Notes: generated from the letters alone by a model not told the origin. Positions 29,293-39,779 are shown, numbered from the stretch's first letter. The stretch is 64,000 bases of DNA from Euborellia annulipes (GCA_023213315.1 JAKCPI010016431.1:62001-126000), one strand, 5' to 3'. Translations and numbers: made by a program.

Positions 29293-29508
29293 GTAATTGA
29301 AAAATATATTATATAACCTCTATCTGTATAAAAAGGATTATATTCAAAATTTAATTGCCACCAAAATGTGAGCTCAATCACAACTAATCCTGTTTTTTGC
29401 AGAAAGTACTAGTTGTTGTTGACCTGACTATTAAACTTAATTAGATTAAAAAGATAGTGCTTTCTCACTAGACGACAAAATGTTTAGCTGTTGTTTGGAT
29501 GAGTTTCA
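29293..29508. other. Intergenic region, possible small RNA upstream of the hairpin at 29509
   Basis: No coding frame. A run from about 29450 leads into a strong terminator at 29509-29541 that lies 220 bases after the nearest gene end, so a separate small transcript is possible. Confidence 0.35.
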
Positions 29509-29541
29509 AGTCCGTAGCTTCCCAAGATACGGACTTTTTTT
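29509..29541 (+). terminator. Strong orphan terminator hairpin
   Basis: AGTCCGTA, loop GCTTCCCAAGA, TACGGACTTTTTTT. The loop shares CCCAAGA with the orphan hairpin at 39328-39360. Confidence 0.7.
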
Positions 29542-29816
29542 ATTTTTTAATTATAAGTAAAATATAATAACTATTTATTATGATGTTTCATCATCTTAGA
29601 AGGTATTAAACTTTAATAGTTTTTATAAATTTTTAATGAATATTGTAAATATAAATTTAGAACTTACTGGCTGTAAATTTAGGCTTATAAAATAAGTTTA
29701 TAATATAATTTAAAAACAACTTCATAAATTTGTCATATTTTTTAGCTAAATTAAAGTTATAAAAAGAAAAAACTATAACAAATAATAAATACTGTTCTTT
29801 AATTTTAAATCCAGTC

Positions 29817-29858
29817 GACTCCTATGGGGTGGCTTTTTTATTTGAAAAAGAAGGAGTC
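29817..29858 (+). promoter_or_regulatory. Leader able to mask the ribosome site of the DUF6527 gene
   Basis: GACTCCT (29817-29823) is complementary to AGGAGTC (29852-29858), which contains the AGGAG ribosome site of the gene starting at 29862. A U-rich tract (29834-29840) after GGGGTGG lies in the loop. Confidence 0.4.
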
Positions 29859-29861
29859 TTT

Positions 29862-30131
29862 ATGAAAGTACAATATTTTGAAGGTGGGATGTATGAACAT
29901 ATGTGTCCAGCTTGTGGGCATCTCCACTATATTCCGGTGGAGTATCCCTTTTCTAATGGACGCCAGTGTACCTTTAATGGCAGCTTTGAGAAGCCAACAT
30001 TTAATCCAGACATAAGTATTGTTGATCATTGTCATTATTTTATTAAGGAAGGGTTTATTGAATACGCTACCCATAGTAAACATCATTTAGCTGGACAAAG
30101 AGTAGAACTGCCTGAACTAGAAGATGGGTAA
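29862..30131 (+). CDS. DUF6527-like phage protein with zinc ribbon
   Basis: 89 residues from ATG 29862 (AAGGAG ribosome site). CPACGHLHYIPV at the N-terminus, NGSFEKPTFNPDI, then DHCHYFIKEGFIEYATHSKH with LAGQ. The pattern (CxxCGxxH, ekPTF, CHxFi.xGxI, DStHxLAGQ) is that of small proteins encoded next to phage lysis genes, with putative zinc ligands. No other phage gene is adjacent. Function unknown. Confidence 0.7.
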   Translation: MKVQYFEGGMYEHMCPACGHLHYIPVEYPFSNGRQCTFNGSFEKPTFNPDISIVDHCHYFIKEGFIEYATHSKHHLAGQRVELPELEDG

Positions 30132-30660
30132 ATATTTTAATTAATAATATTTATATTTATTTTTTTTGAAGTAATATTTTTTTACGTATTTGGTACTGAA
30201 GCTTTATAGTTAAAAAATTTGTAAATCTCTTCTAGTTGCTGATTTATTTAAATTCTGAAATAATTTTTATAAATAATTGTTTTATTATGTGTTTATGGAC
30301 ATTTGGAAATTTTTGCGAAGCTTTAATACTGTTGGAACATATCTTTCGATTTCTACTTTTATATTAGTGGTACTGATTATATATTTCTATATTTTAAATC
30401 CCGCATAAAATTTTATGCTGAAAAGCATGAGTCAAATTTTAATATTAAAGTTCTATATTTTTAGTTTATTTGAATTGGTTCACATTTTTGATTAAAAAAA
30501 TATACTAGCGTTGTGAAAAATAAGATTTTGTGAAAATATAATTTGGTTTCACTACAGGAGAGTATAAGAAAAATTTCTTTCAAAAATATTTAAACCTTAA
30601 AGATAAAGATAGTACAGATCATAACAAAAATGCCTGAAATAAAAGATATGGAGATTTTTC
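30132..30660. other. Intergenic region before the protease gene
   Basis: AT-rich. A possible small membrane-protein frame at 30295-30408 is listed separately. A GGAG at about 30656 region is absent; the protease ATG is preceded by GGAGATTTTTC. No strong hairpin. Confidence 0.45.
30295..30408 (+). CDS. Possible 37-residue single-helix membrane protein
   Basis: MDIWKFLRSFNTVGTYLSIS followed by a hydrophobic helix and a short tail NPA. The open frame ends at TAA 30406-30408. No ribosome site is visible upstream, so this is speculative. Confidence 0.25.
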   Translation: MDIWKFLRSFNTVGTYLSISTFILVVLIIYFYILNPA

Positions 30661-31839
30661 ATGAAGTTTTGCCAAATATCGGCTGTTTTCTTAACAATGG
30701 CCGCCGTCAATTTTGTCTATGCTGCAACCCCCACATCAAGCTCTATTTTAGATTCTTCGCAAGTAAAAGGAATTATTAAAAACCAATATATCGTTATTCT
30801 TAATAAAGATGCTGGCCGACCTACAGATTTTGCCCAGAATATTGCTAAGCAACATGGAGGCAAGATTCTACAGTCGTACGACACTGTACTTAAGGGTTTT
30901 GCAATTTATTTGCCAGATACAGCGGCTACTGCTTTTGTCGAAGCAATGAAAAAAAATCCACAAGTAATTTCTGTAGAAAACGATACAGTCATGAAAATTG
31001 ATGCAACTACTCAGAGTAATCCGGATTGGGGGCTAGATCGGGTAGATCAAAAAGCTTTGCCTTTAAATTCTACATATTCTTATTCACAAACAGGTTCTGG
31101 CACGACAGCTTATATTGTTGATACAGGTATCTTGTCTAGCCATCAACAATTTTCTGGACGTGTACAAGCAGGTTATACGGCGATATCTGATGAGAAGGGC
31201 ACAACTGACTGTAATGGGCATGGGACTCATGTCGCTGGTACGGTGGGGGGAAGTGCGTATGGAATTGCGAAGAATGTAAGTTTAGTTCCAGTTCGAATTT
31301 TAGGTTGTGATGGTTCTGGTGCCTCTAGTAACGTGATTGCTGGTTTAGATTGGATATTAAAAAATGGTAAAAAACCTGCTGTTGTAAATATGTCGTTAGG
31401 TGGAGATGCAAGTGCATCTTTAGACAGTGCAGTTGAAAATCTATTTAATAATGGTTATGTCATGGTGGTGGCAGCAGGAAACTCAAATACGGATGCATGT
31501 AACTCTTCGCCAGCAAGAGTGAGTAAGGCAATTACAGTCGCAGCTACAGATAATACTGATACACGGGCAAGTTATTCTAATTATGGCAGTTGTGTTGATA
31601 TTTTCGCACCAGGAAGTCAGATCAATTCTGCATGGATTGGTAGTAATACAGCAACTAAAGTGCTAAATGGAACTTCAATGGCTACTCCACATGTTGCTGG
31701 CGTGGTTGCTGAAATGTTGCAAAGTGCACCTACTGCAACACCTCAAACAATTTCAACTAATCTTGTAAATCAGGCGAGTAGTAATGTGGTAAAAAATCCA
31801 TCTGGTAGTCCAAATCGTTTGTTATATAGGGCTCCTTAA
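30661..31839 (+). CDS. Secreted subtilisin-like serine protease (proteinase K subfamily) with I9 propeptide
   Basis: 392 residues: signal peptide (to about residue 21, ending VYAA), inhibitor-I9 propeptide (QYIVILNKDAGRP; LKGFAIYLPD), and an S8 catalytic domain with Asp in AYIVDTGI, His in NGHGTHVAGTVGG and Ser in NGTSMATPHVAG. Cysteines at TDCNGHG, GCDGSG, TDACNSS and GSCVDIFAPG suggest disulfides as in proteinase K. Exported, self-processing protease. Start preceded by GGAG. Terminator at 31864. Confidence 0.92.
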   Translation: MKFCQISAVFLTMAAVNFVYAATPTSSSILDSSQVKGIIKNQYIVILNKDAGRPTDFAQNIAKQHGGKILQSYDTVLKGFAIYLPDTAATAFVEAMKKNPQVISVENDTVMKIDATTQSNPDWGLDRVDQKALPLNSTYSYSQTGSGTTAYIVDTGILSSHQQFSGRVQAGYTAISDEKGTTDCNGHGTHVAGTVGGSAYGIAKNVSLVPVRILGCDGSGASSNVIAGLDWILKNGKKPAVVNMSLGGDASASLDSAVENLFNNGYVMVVAAGNSNTDACNSSPARVSKAITVAATDNTDTRASYSNYGSCVDIFAPGSQINSAWIGSNTATKVLNGTSMATPHVAGVVAEMLQSAPTATPQTISTNLVNQASSNVVKNPSGSPNRLLYRAP

Positions 31840-31863
31840 TAAAAAATGTAGTCTGTAGATCGT

Positions 31864-31889
31864 AAAAAGGTCCCGAAGGACCTTTTTTT
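31864..31889. terminator. Terminator between protease and SulP genes
   Basis: AAAAGGTCC, loop CGAA, GGACCTTTTTTT; serves the protease gene and, in reverse, the sulP-like gene. Confidence 0.85.
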
Positions 31890-33342
31890 AAATTTTAGCG
31901 TGAGTGCCATATTTATCAATCATGATTGAACTGGCTTCATTTAAGCCGCGTACAGTAACTTTTATGCCATTTTTTCGAAATTTATTAACAACTGAATCAA
32001 GCATTGCTACTGAGGTCACATCCCAAATATGTGAGTGAGTTAAATCTATAATGACATTTTGGATTTCTTCATTAAAGTTAAAACTTTGTAGAAACTTTTC
32101 AGAAGAACTAAAGAAAATCTGACCTCTTAAATCATATAAACGGGCTTCACCTTCAAAAGAAGCATTTACATGGATGTCATTTTCAAGTTTATTTGCTAAA
32201 AATAATGCCGAAAGTAATACACCTGTCAGTACACCTAGCGCTAAGTTATGAGTGGCAACCACCACAACAACAGTTGCGATCATAACGATATTGCTACTTT
32301 TAGGATTAGTTTTAAAGTGAGTTAGAGAACTCCACTCGAAAGTACTAATTGACACCATAATCATGACAGCCACAAGAGCAGCCATTGGAATAACCTTCAG
32401 CCAATCACTTAAAAATACAACTAAAATCAGTAAAAATATGCCGGCACAGAAAGTAGATAAACGCGTACGACCACCTGATTTTACATTAATCATTGATTGG
32501 CCAATCATGGCACAACCCGCCATTCCACCCATAAATCCTGAGGCAATATTGGCAATACCTTGACCTTTGCACTCTTGAAATTTATCGCTTGGAGTGTCCG
32601 TCATTTCATCAACAATTGTTGCAGTCATCATTGATTCAAGTAAACCCACCGCAGCAAGGGCTAAAGAATAAGGAAGAATAATAAGGAGTGTTTCTGAATT
32701 AAAAGGAATATCTGGAATTAAAAAGATAGGTAAGGTATCTGGTAATGACCCCATATCACCAACCGTTCGAACATCCATACCTAGAAAAATGGCGAGTAGC
32801 GTGATAATAACAATACAAATGAGGGGGGAAGGAAAGAATTTTCCAATTTTTGGTATGTAAGGAAATAGGTAAATAATTCCTAAGCCGATTGCTACTAATA
32901 AGTAAACATGCCAAGTCACGTTTACTAACTCTGGTAATTGAGCCATAAAAATGAGGATGGCGAGGGCATTAACAAACCCAATAACAACCGATTTGGAAAC
33001 AAAACGCATGAGTTTAGCGAGTTTAAAATATCCAGCTAAAATCTGTATCGCACCGGTTAAAACTGTTGCTGCAAATAGGTATTGAAGTCCATGGTCTTTT
33101 ACAAGCGTCGTCATGACTAGGGCCATGGCACCTGTAGCTGCCGAAATCATAGCGGGACGACCGCCAACAAATGAAATAATAACGGCAATACAAAAAGATG
33201 CGTATAAACCGACTTTGGGATCTACACCTGCAATAATTGAAAATGCAATTGCTTCTGGAATTAAAGCAAGACCAACAACAAGACCTGAAAGAATATCTGC
33301 ACGGACATTAGAGAACCATTGTTCTCGGACATTCGATAACAT
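31888..33342 (-). CDS. SulP-family anion transporter with STAS domain
   Basis: 484 residues. Starts [20 protein letters not shown]; the membrane domain has about 12 to 14 helices with [20 protein letters not shown] and [20 protein letters not shown], and the C-terminal STAS domain has [20 protein letters not shown]. SulP proteins move sulfate, bicarbonate or dicarboxylates. No carbonic anhydrase or sulfur gene is adjacent, so substrate is open. Confidence 0.9.
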   Translation of the reverse strand: MLSNVREQWFSNVRADILSGLVVGLALIPEAIAFSIIAGVDPKVGLYASFCIAVIISFVGGRPAMISAATGAMALVMTTLVKDHGLQYLFAATVLTGAIQILAGYFKLAKLMRFVSKSVVIGFVNALAILIFMAQLPELVNVTWHVYLLVAIGLGIIYLFPYIPKIGKFFPSPLICIVIITLLAIFLGMDVRTVGDMGSLPDTLPIFLIPDIPFNSETLLIILPYSLALAAVGLLESMMTATIVDEMTDTPSDKFQECKGQGIANIASGFMGGMAGCAMIGQSMINVKSGGRTRLSTFCAGIFLLILVVFLSDWLKVIPMAALVAVMIMVSISTFEWSSLTHFKTNPKSSNIVMIATVVVVVATHNLALGVLTGVLLSALFLANKLENDIHVNASFEGEARLYDLRGQIFFSSSEKFLQSFNFNEEIQNVIIDLTHSHIWDVTSVAMLDSVVNKFRKNGIKVTVRGLNEASSIMIDKYGTHAKI

Positions 33343-33581
33343 GAGGGAATAGCCTATAGTTCTAAATTTTGAAAAGGCTAGTGATGTGATATATCAACAC
33401 AAGCGACTACACCACATCACTAAATAATGATGAGTTATTTACAATGATAAGGGTAAATAAACTTAAGGTGGCGTAAGTGTCATGATGATAGAGAATTTGA
33501 GGCTTTTAAAAGTGGCGAAAGAATAACATAGGTTGTTAAAGTTGACTAACTTGAGCTTATTAAATCGAGTTGATAAAAGGG

Positions 33582-34214
33582 TTAATCGTAATTTTTCATT
33601 TCCGCTTTAGGCATCGAAGTAAATTCATTTAATGGCATGTCTAAGAAGAAGTCATGTGCTTCAGTATGCTTACAGGTCAACCAATCATTTCTAAGATGAT
33701 CTGGTATTACAATAATTGAGCGTTTTTCATCATCAGGTTTATGAAATTGTTTCATGAAAGGATGTTGATCGGCATTAATGGTTAATAGCGACATCGATCT
33801 CACTTTCTGCTCATCAATTATCGTTTCTTCATAGATCGCAGCAAGTGTAAAAGGTTGCCCATCTTGACGGAATATGCCATACCAGTGCGCTTTTCCATTA
33901 ATATATTTTGGTTCATAAATAGCTTCAACAGGAATAAGGGCAAATTGGTCATTTGACCACGCATGTTTAAACGAACGTTTTTGCTCTACAGTCTCCGTTC
34001 TTGCATTATAAGTTGCATACTTGAAAGAAATTTCTTTTGCATAGGGCGGAAGCATTCCAAATTTAGCTTTTCGCCATTCAACTTCATTTTGATGAGATAA
34101 AATGAGAGGGCAATCATCGCTAGGATAGACATCCATCTTATATTCAAAAGTTGGTTCAAATAAGTTTAATTGATTGGCATGAGTTTTGTTAATAGGTTTA
34201 AAATTTGCGCACAT
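33582..34214 (-). CDS. SRAP-domain protein (YedK/HMCES family)
   Basis: 210 residues. Catalytic Cys2 directly after Met (MCANFKP), then KYATYNARTET (DNA-binding Asn/Arg), IPVEAIYEP (active-site Glu region) and FHKPDDEKRSIIVI (His). SRAP proteins crosslink to abasic sites in single-stranded DNA and so protect them. Stand-alone gene. The usual PxWG proline-rich motif after the N-terminus is degenerate here (KFGMLPPYAKE). Confidence 0.88.
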   Translation of the reverse strand: MCANFKPINKTHANQLNLFEPTFEYKMDVYPSDDCPLILSHQNEVEWRKAKFGMLPPYAKEISFKYATYNARTETVEQKRSFKHAWSNDQFALIPVEAIYEPKYINGKAHWYGIFRQDGQPFTLAAIYEETIIDEQKVRSMSLLTINADQHPFMKQFHKPDDEKRSIIVIPDHLRNDWLTCKHTEAHDFFLDMPLNEFTSMPKAEMKNYD

Positions 34215-34633
34215 AAGATATCCTTATATATAAAATATTCTTCAATTACAGCTTCTAACTTTTAATTTCTTTAGATGTATATTTTTATAATTAGAATTGT
34301 CTTTTTAGGTATTAATTTTTATCTATCAATTACTTCGTTAATAAATGTTTATTTAAAATTATGTTCATTTTAGAAAGTATTGAGATATAAAATTAATAGA
34401 GTAAGTATAAAAAAAGATCGACCTTAAGTTTAAGTTACTCATCTTAAAGGTAACCTTGTGTGAGTGTTCATCCATTTTGAATAGCTACTTTTATGCAACA
34501 GAGCCTTTCAGAAATTTAGATTTTAATAGATTCGTTATTCATCATAATACAAATCATATAGAGAACTCATACAAACCCTTTATTAGAGGTTTGAAAATTC
34601 TCGGAAAATTTTGACAATTTATAAGGTGGACAC
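34215..34633. other. Intergenic region before the glucose dehydrogenase gene
   Basis: AT-rich, with divergent promoters for the SRAP and glucose dehydrogenase genes expected. AAGGTGG ribosome site lies before 34634. I see no strong hairpin or open frame. Confidence 0.5.
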
Positions 34634-36076
34634 ATGAATAAACATTTATTGGCTAAAATTACTTTATTAGGTGCCGCTCAGCTACTTACACTCAACTCTG
34701 CATTTGCTGATATTCCTCTTACTCCATCTCAGTTTGCTAAAGCGAAAACAGAAAATTTTGACAAGAAAGTTATTCTCTCTAATTTAAATAAGCCACATGC
34801 TTTGTTGTGGGGGCCTGATAATCAAATTTGGTTAACTGAGCGGGCAACAGGCAAGATTCTAAGAGTTAATCCAGAGTCGGGTAGTGTAAAAACAGTTTTT
34901 CAAGTTCCTGAAATTGTAAATGATGCGGATGGACAAAATGGTTTATTAGGTTTTGCCTTCCATCCTGACTTTAAACATAATCCTTATATCTATGTTTCAG
35001 GCACATTTAAAAATCCGAAATCTACAGATAAAGAATTACCGAATCAAACGATTATTCGTCGATATACCTATAACAAGGCAACAGATAGTTTTGAAAAGCC
35101 TGTAGATTTATTAGCTGGATTACCTTCATCGAAAGACCATCAGTCGGGTCGTCTTGTCATTGGTCCAGACCAAAAGATTTACTATACGATTGGTGATCAG
35201 GGGCGTAACCAGCTTGCTTATTTATTCTTGCCAAATCAAGCACAACATACGCCGACTCAACAGGAACTGAGCGGCAAAGACTATCATACCTATATGGGTA
35301 AAGTATTACGCTTAAATCTGGATGGAAGTATTCCAAAAGATAATCCAAGTTTTAATGGTGTAGTTAGTCATATTTATACGCTCGGTCATCGTAACCCACA
35401 GGGTTTGGCATTTACTCCAAATGGAAAACTACTGCAATCTGAACAGGGCCCAAACTCTGACGATGAAATTAATCTCATTGTTAAAGGTGGTAACTATGGT
35501 TGGCCAAATGTAGCGGGTTATAAAGATGACAGCGGTTATGCTTATGCAAATTATTCGGCAGCAACCAATAAAGCACAAATTAAAGATTTAGGACAAAACG
35601 GTTTAAAAGTAGCAGCAGGTGTTCCTGTGACTAAAGAGTCTGAATGGACTGGTAAAAACTTTGTGCCACCGCTAAAAACCTTATATACCGTCCAAGATAC
35701 CTATAACTATAATGACCCCACTTGCGGGGAGATGACTTACATTTGCTGGCCAACAGTTGCGCCGTCATCTGCTTATGTCTATAAGGGCGGCAAAAAAGCA
35801 ATTTCTGGTTGGGAAAATACATTATTGGTTCCATCTTTAAAGCGCGGTGTTATTTTCCGTATTAAGCTAGATTCAACTTACAGTGCTACTTATGATGATG
35901 CTGTACCGATGTTTAAGAGCAATAACCGTTATCGTGATGTGATTGCAAGTCCAGATGGGAATGTTTTATACGTGTTAACTGATACTGCCGGAAATGTCCA
36001 AAAAGATGATGGTTCTGTAACGAATACATTAGAAAACCCCGGATCTCTGATTAGATTTACATATAAAGCTCAGTAA
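34634..36076 (+). CDS. gdhB: Soluble PQQ-dependent glucose dehydrogenase (s-GDH)
   Basis: 480 residues with a signal peptide (MNKHLLAKITLLGAAQLLTL, cleavage near AFA-D). Six-bladed beta-propeller of the A. calcoaceticus s-GDH type: NKPHALLWGPDNQIWLTER, the base-catalyst His in KDHQSGRLVIGPD, YTLGHRNPQGLAF, and SEQGPNSDDEINLI (Ca/PQQ region). Oxidises glucose and other sugars to lactones in the periplasm with PQQ. Full length and intact. Terminator at 36091. Confidence 0.96.
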   Translation: MNKHLLAKITLLGAAQLLTLNSAFADIPLTPSQFAKAKTENFDKKVILSNLNKPHALLWGPDNQIWLTERATGKILRVNPESGSVKTVFQVPEIVNDADGQNGLLGFAFHPDFKHNPYIYVSGTFKNPKSTDKELPNQTIIRRYTYNKATDSFEKPVDLLAGLPSSKDHQSGRLVIGPDQKIYYTIGDQGRNQLAYLFLPNQAQHTPTQQELSGKDYHTYMGKVLRLNLDGSIPKDNPSFNGVVSHIYTLGHRNPQGLAFTPNGKLLQSEQGPNSDDEINLIVKGGNYGWPNVAGYKDDSGYAYANYSAATNKAQIKDLGQNGLKVAAGVPVTKESEWTGKNFVPPLKTLYTVQDTYNYNDPTCGEMTYICWPTVAPSSAYVYKGGKKAISGWENTLLVPSLKRGVIFRIKLDSTYSATYDDAVPMFKSNNRYRDVIASPDGNVLYVLTDTAGNVQKDDGSVTNTLENPGSLIRFTYKAQ

Positions 36077-36090
36077 CAGAGGCTATTAAA

Positions 36091-36121
36091 AAAAACCGAT
36101 CTACATGAGATCGGTTTTTTT
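36091..36121. terminator. Terminator after gdhB
   Basis: AAAAACCGATCT, loop ACAT, GAGATCGGTTTTTT; also positioned to end the convergent usp gene. Confidence 0.85.
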
Positions 36122-36135
36122 CAGTTTAAGAAAAA

Positions 36136-36580
36136 CTATTCAGTTACGACTAATACCGGTAAATGAATTTCTCCTAAAAGAGCTTGAGTCACACTTCCTA
36201 AGAAGAACTTTTTAAACCCTTTTCGACCATGAGAGCCAATGACTAACAAGTCTGCTTTGAGCTCAGTAGCTGCTTTAATAATTTCTGTGTGAATTGTTTG
36301 ACCTTCAACAATTTTTGTTTCAACAGAAATTCCATGTTGGCTAAATTGCTCTTTTGCTTGGTCTAAAATACCCTGAATAGATGCTTTAGCTTTATTAAAA
36401 TAATCCTGTGCTAATTCTGTACTATCAATGAATTCTACAGAAATAAAAGGATCTATCGTAAGCGCATATACTAGAGTCACTTTACTACCAAAGGCTTTAG
36501 CAAGACTTGCAGCGTGATTTACAGCAATGAGTGAAGTAGAGAGAACCATCGACTGGAACCAAAATATGGTGGTAACTCAT
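36136..36580 (-). CDS. Universal stress protein (UspA family); one frameshift near the start
   Basis: ATG 36578-36580 with GGAG upstream gives MSYHHILVPVDGS, the canonical Usp start; a one-base slip near 36545-36550 joins LIAVNHAASLAKAFGSKVTL. The ATP-binding motif is near the end: GSHGRKGFKKFFLGSVTQAL. 147 residues. Usp proteins accumulate under stress; several bind ATP, as the GxxGRxG...GS pattern here predicts. In A. baumannii a UspA supports peroxide survival, but this gene cannot be assigned to that one. Confidence 0.87.
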
Positions 36581-36723
36581 ATATTGCTCCTTATTGTCTT
36601 TTGACAATGTTTATCTTAGAAGAAATTAAGTTTGTTATCGTTATGGTTATATTATCGCCAATTTTTATAATTTTATTGTTTATTTTTAGTGTGAATAAGT
36701 GAGCCGTAAATTCTCTTAAGCAT

Positions 36724-38821
36724 TTATCTTAAGACATGATAATGACTTTCTAAATAAGGCTGATTTTGCTTAAGTATAGAGATAACTTGGTTAGCATCAA
36801 CAGCAGATTCAAACAAAAATCTTTTGGCCTATGTTGTATCCAAATTGACGAAGTAATTCTTCTTGTTCTGGGGTTTCGATGCCCTCTGCAATGAGCCCAA
36901 GTGACAGATTAGGGGCGAGTAACCCAATCGCTTGTACAATGGCATAGATAGATGGGTCATGTTGCATCTTTTGTATAAAACTACAATCCACTTTTAAACT
37001 GTCAATTGGATAGTCACGAATATGGGTAAGCGATGAAAAACCTGTACCAAAGTCGTCTAGTGCAATACGTACACCATGTTGTTTTAATTTATTGAGCGCT
37101 CGGATCACATAATCTGAACCTCGGTCACCCAGCATATGTTCAGTGACTTCTACTTCAATATAATGTGTTGGAATTTGAAATTGATTGATCTTTTTCAAAA
37201 GCCGTTCAGCATAGTTGTCTCTTAAGAACTCAACTGGTGCGGCATTGAGCGAAACAGGAAGAGGTTTAATATCTAGATCTATCCATTTTGCGATGTCACG
37301 TAAAACTTGATGCTGCATAGTTTCACCGATTTTACTCGCCAAGTTATAATCTTTAAAAGCCTCTGCGATTTGTGATGGATAACCTCTTTGAGCTGAAGTT
37401 GTATGCCATCGTAATAAAGCTTCAAAACCTACAACACGATGGGTTCTTAAGTCGACTTTGGGTTGATAGTAGGGCTGGATTGTATGATGGCGAATAAGCT
37501 GTCGCGCTAAATTAAGTTGAGATGCGACTGTTTCGGTCATTTGCATCATGCATGGATCATACATGCGAATACCGCCACGACCACGAGCTTTTAAGTCATG
37601 CAATGCCATATCTGCGCAACTTAGTAGACCTGACTGATCTATAGCATCTTGGGGATAGATCGCACAACCAATACTCATACCGCCATTTAGAGCATTACCT
37701 AAATAGGTAATAGGCAGATTTAGCTGCTGAAGTAAAATGGCTGCTAGGTCGCGTACATCATTTTCAGATTTAAGGTTATTAATAATAACTGCAAACTCAT
37801 CTCCACCCAGTCGTGCAACAAAACATCTTTCATCATCAACACAATGACTAAACCGTTTGGATAAGACTTTTAAAAGATGATCGCCTGCGCTATGTCCTAA
37901 AGTGTCATTAATATGCTTAAAATGATCAAGATCAATTAATAGTAAACCAACACTTGTTTGATTATCTTTTGAATATGCAAGAGTGCGTTTAAGCTGAAAT
38001 TTAAATGAGCGCCGATTACATAATCCGGTCAGCTCATCTCGCTCACTCATATTTCTAAGCTGATTTTCTGTCAAATGCTGTTGAGTAACGTTACGTGATA
38101 CACAAAGTATTTGTATGATTTCACCATTTTCCCGATGAATCGGGGTAAGCATATTATCCCAATATTCGGGGTCCTGATCTGGTAAACAGCTCATTCCAGC
38201 AAATCTGGCAACTTTGCCCTGAAGCGCTTTTTTTAAAGCGACGCGTCCACGTTTACGAATATGAGGTGGCAAAAGCTCAAGCCATTTCATACCAAATTTT
38301 GTTTCATCAACAGGAACACCCAAAGCGAGGCATCCTGATTTGTTCATATGAGAAACTGTGCCGTCTACATTTAATACTTTAATGCAATCCACACTGATAT
38401 CTAACATCTGATTTTGTATTTCAATATTCTTTTGCAAGTTTTGTTGTTCTTGAATATCGTGATCAATATCTAAAAAGCTGACATACCATTCACTGACTAG
38501 AGAAGAGGCGCGATATTTGGATGTTTGAATAGAGAGCTTGCACCATCTATATTGATTACCACTTTGTAAAAGTCGGCATTTTAATTCTATTCTTTTTTGC
38601 AGGCGTATTGCTTCGAGCCATCTATTTTTGACTTCATCTAAATCGACAGGAGATATAAAATCCAACCATTGCTGAGGTAATGGAGAAAAAGTATCCTGCC
38701 AATATTCTGTACACTCTATATTGCAATATAATATCAAGCCATTTTCATCACTTACCCAAGTCGGTAGTGGAATTTGCTCAACAATAAAATGCTTTTGGGT
38801 GTTGTTCGACATTGAAGTCAT
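36724..38821 (-). CDS. PAS-PAS-GGDEF-EAL cyclic-di-GMP protein; one frameshift near the C-terminus
   Basis: About 698 residues. Two PAS-like sensors (EQIPLPTWVSDENGLILYCN; then NQMLDISVDCIKVLNVDGTV), a GGDEF domain with intact RLGGDEFAVI, and an EAL domain with intact VGFEALLRW, IALDDFGTGFSSL and EGIETPEQ. The frame slips in an A4 run near 36823-36826; dropping one A gives the normal end RFLFESAVDANQVI. No RxxD inhibitory site precedes GGDEF. No membrane helix seen, so probably cytosolic. Both activities look possible; the net direction cannot be told. Confidence 0.92.
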
Positions 38822-39327
38822 AACATGCCTAGAAAGATTGTATGGGCGGGTAATCTATTTATCAGTCATTATTGTAATCTTTCTGTAGTAACCAAAACAG
38901 TAATAAATAAATCTCACCTGTCTTTTTTTTGTACTGAAAATGAGATGTTAAATAAATTATATACTTAATATTTAATTTATGTTTTTGTTATTTATTGATT
39001 TTTATTTGTGATAAGTTAAAAAAATATTTATGCTTATTTTTGTAAAAAACTTATTAAAACAGAAGCTTATAATTGACTTTAAAGACTTATTTTAATAAAA
39101 CCAATGAAAATAAATTATAAAAATGATATGAAGTAATTTGCAATAACTAAAATTTTAATAAAACAAAATTTAACCATAATATATAAAGAGGGTAAGGTTT
39201 TAAAAATTCTGATTAAATACAATAACCATCATTAAGTTTACAAAAGTAATATAAAATAAAGGCTTATATTATCGTAAAATTGTTTTCATCAAGAAGGATA
39301 TATATTTCCTTTTTGTGCATTTTATAG
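38822..39327. other. Long AT-rich intergenic region
   Basis: No coding frame seen over about 500 bases. It ends in an orphan terminator hairpin at 39328, so it may give a non-coding transcript. Confidence 0.4.
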
Positions 39328-39360
39328 CCTACATTTTCCCCAAGATGTAGGTTTTTTTTT
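39328..39360 (+). terminator. Orphan terminator hairpin
   Basis: CCTACA, loop TTTTCCCCAAGA, TGTAGG and nine Ts. No plus-strand gene precedes it for more than 3 kb. The loop resembles that at 29509-29541. Confidence 0.65.
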
Positions 39361-39402
39361 ATTCTTAATTTTTGTGTTTATAATCTCTAACTATTAAAAA
39401 TA

Positions 39403-39426
39403 AAAAAAAGCCAAATGGCTTTTTTA
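39403..39426 (-). terminator. Terminator of the small basic protein gene
   Basis: AAAAAGCC, loop AAAT, GGCTTTTTT overlapping the stop codon of the leftward gene at 39424. Confidence 0.7.
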
Positions 39427-39645
39427 TACAGTTTCAGGTTTCTTCAATTCTTGTTGAATATAAAGATTCATATAATATTGTTCAATATAATCATCAGCAT
39501 AGTTGTTTGCTAAGGTTTTTGTTGCCACTTGTTCATGTTTTAAATAGCAGTTTGATTCGAGGTCTTTTTCAAGTACCCACCATTGACGGTTAATACGACG
39601 TACTTGAAACTTGTCACTTTTGTATTTTCTTTTAGCCATTTTCAA
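39424..39645 (-). CDS. Small basic hypothetical protein
   Basis: 73 residues, Lys/Arg-rich N-terminus (MAKRKYKSDKFQVRRINRQW), then a Tyr-rich C-terminal helix. Not recognised. A terminator overlaps its end, supporting a real gene. ATG 39640-39642-region MAKRK is an alternative start two codons in. Confidence 0.55.
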   Translation of the reverse strand: MKMAKRKYKSDKFQVRRINRQWWVLEKDLESNCYLKHEQVATKTLANNYADDYIEQYYMNLYIQQELKKPETV

Positions 39646-39779
39646 AAATTTGCTATTCAGTTGTTGAAAGAGAATTTCTACTGGACTTAGAGGCTCAAGT
39701 CAACAGATGAGAAGTTAATTGATTATTTTATGTAGGGGAGTTGTTTCTATTAAGACCTAGATGAAGCATTAAAATAGAG

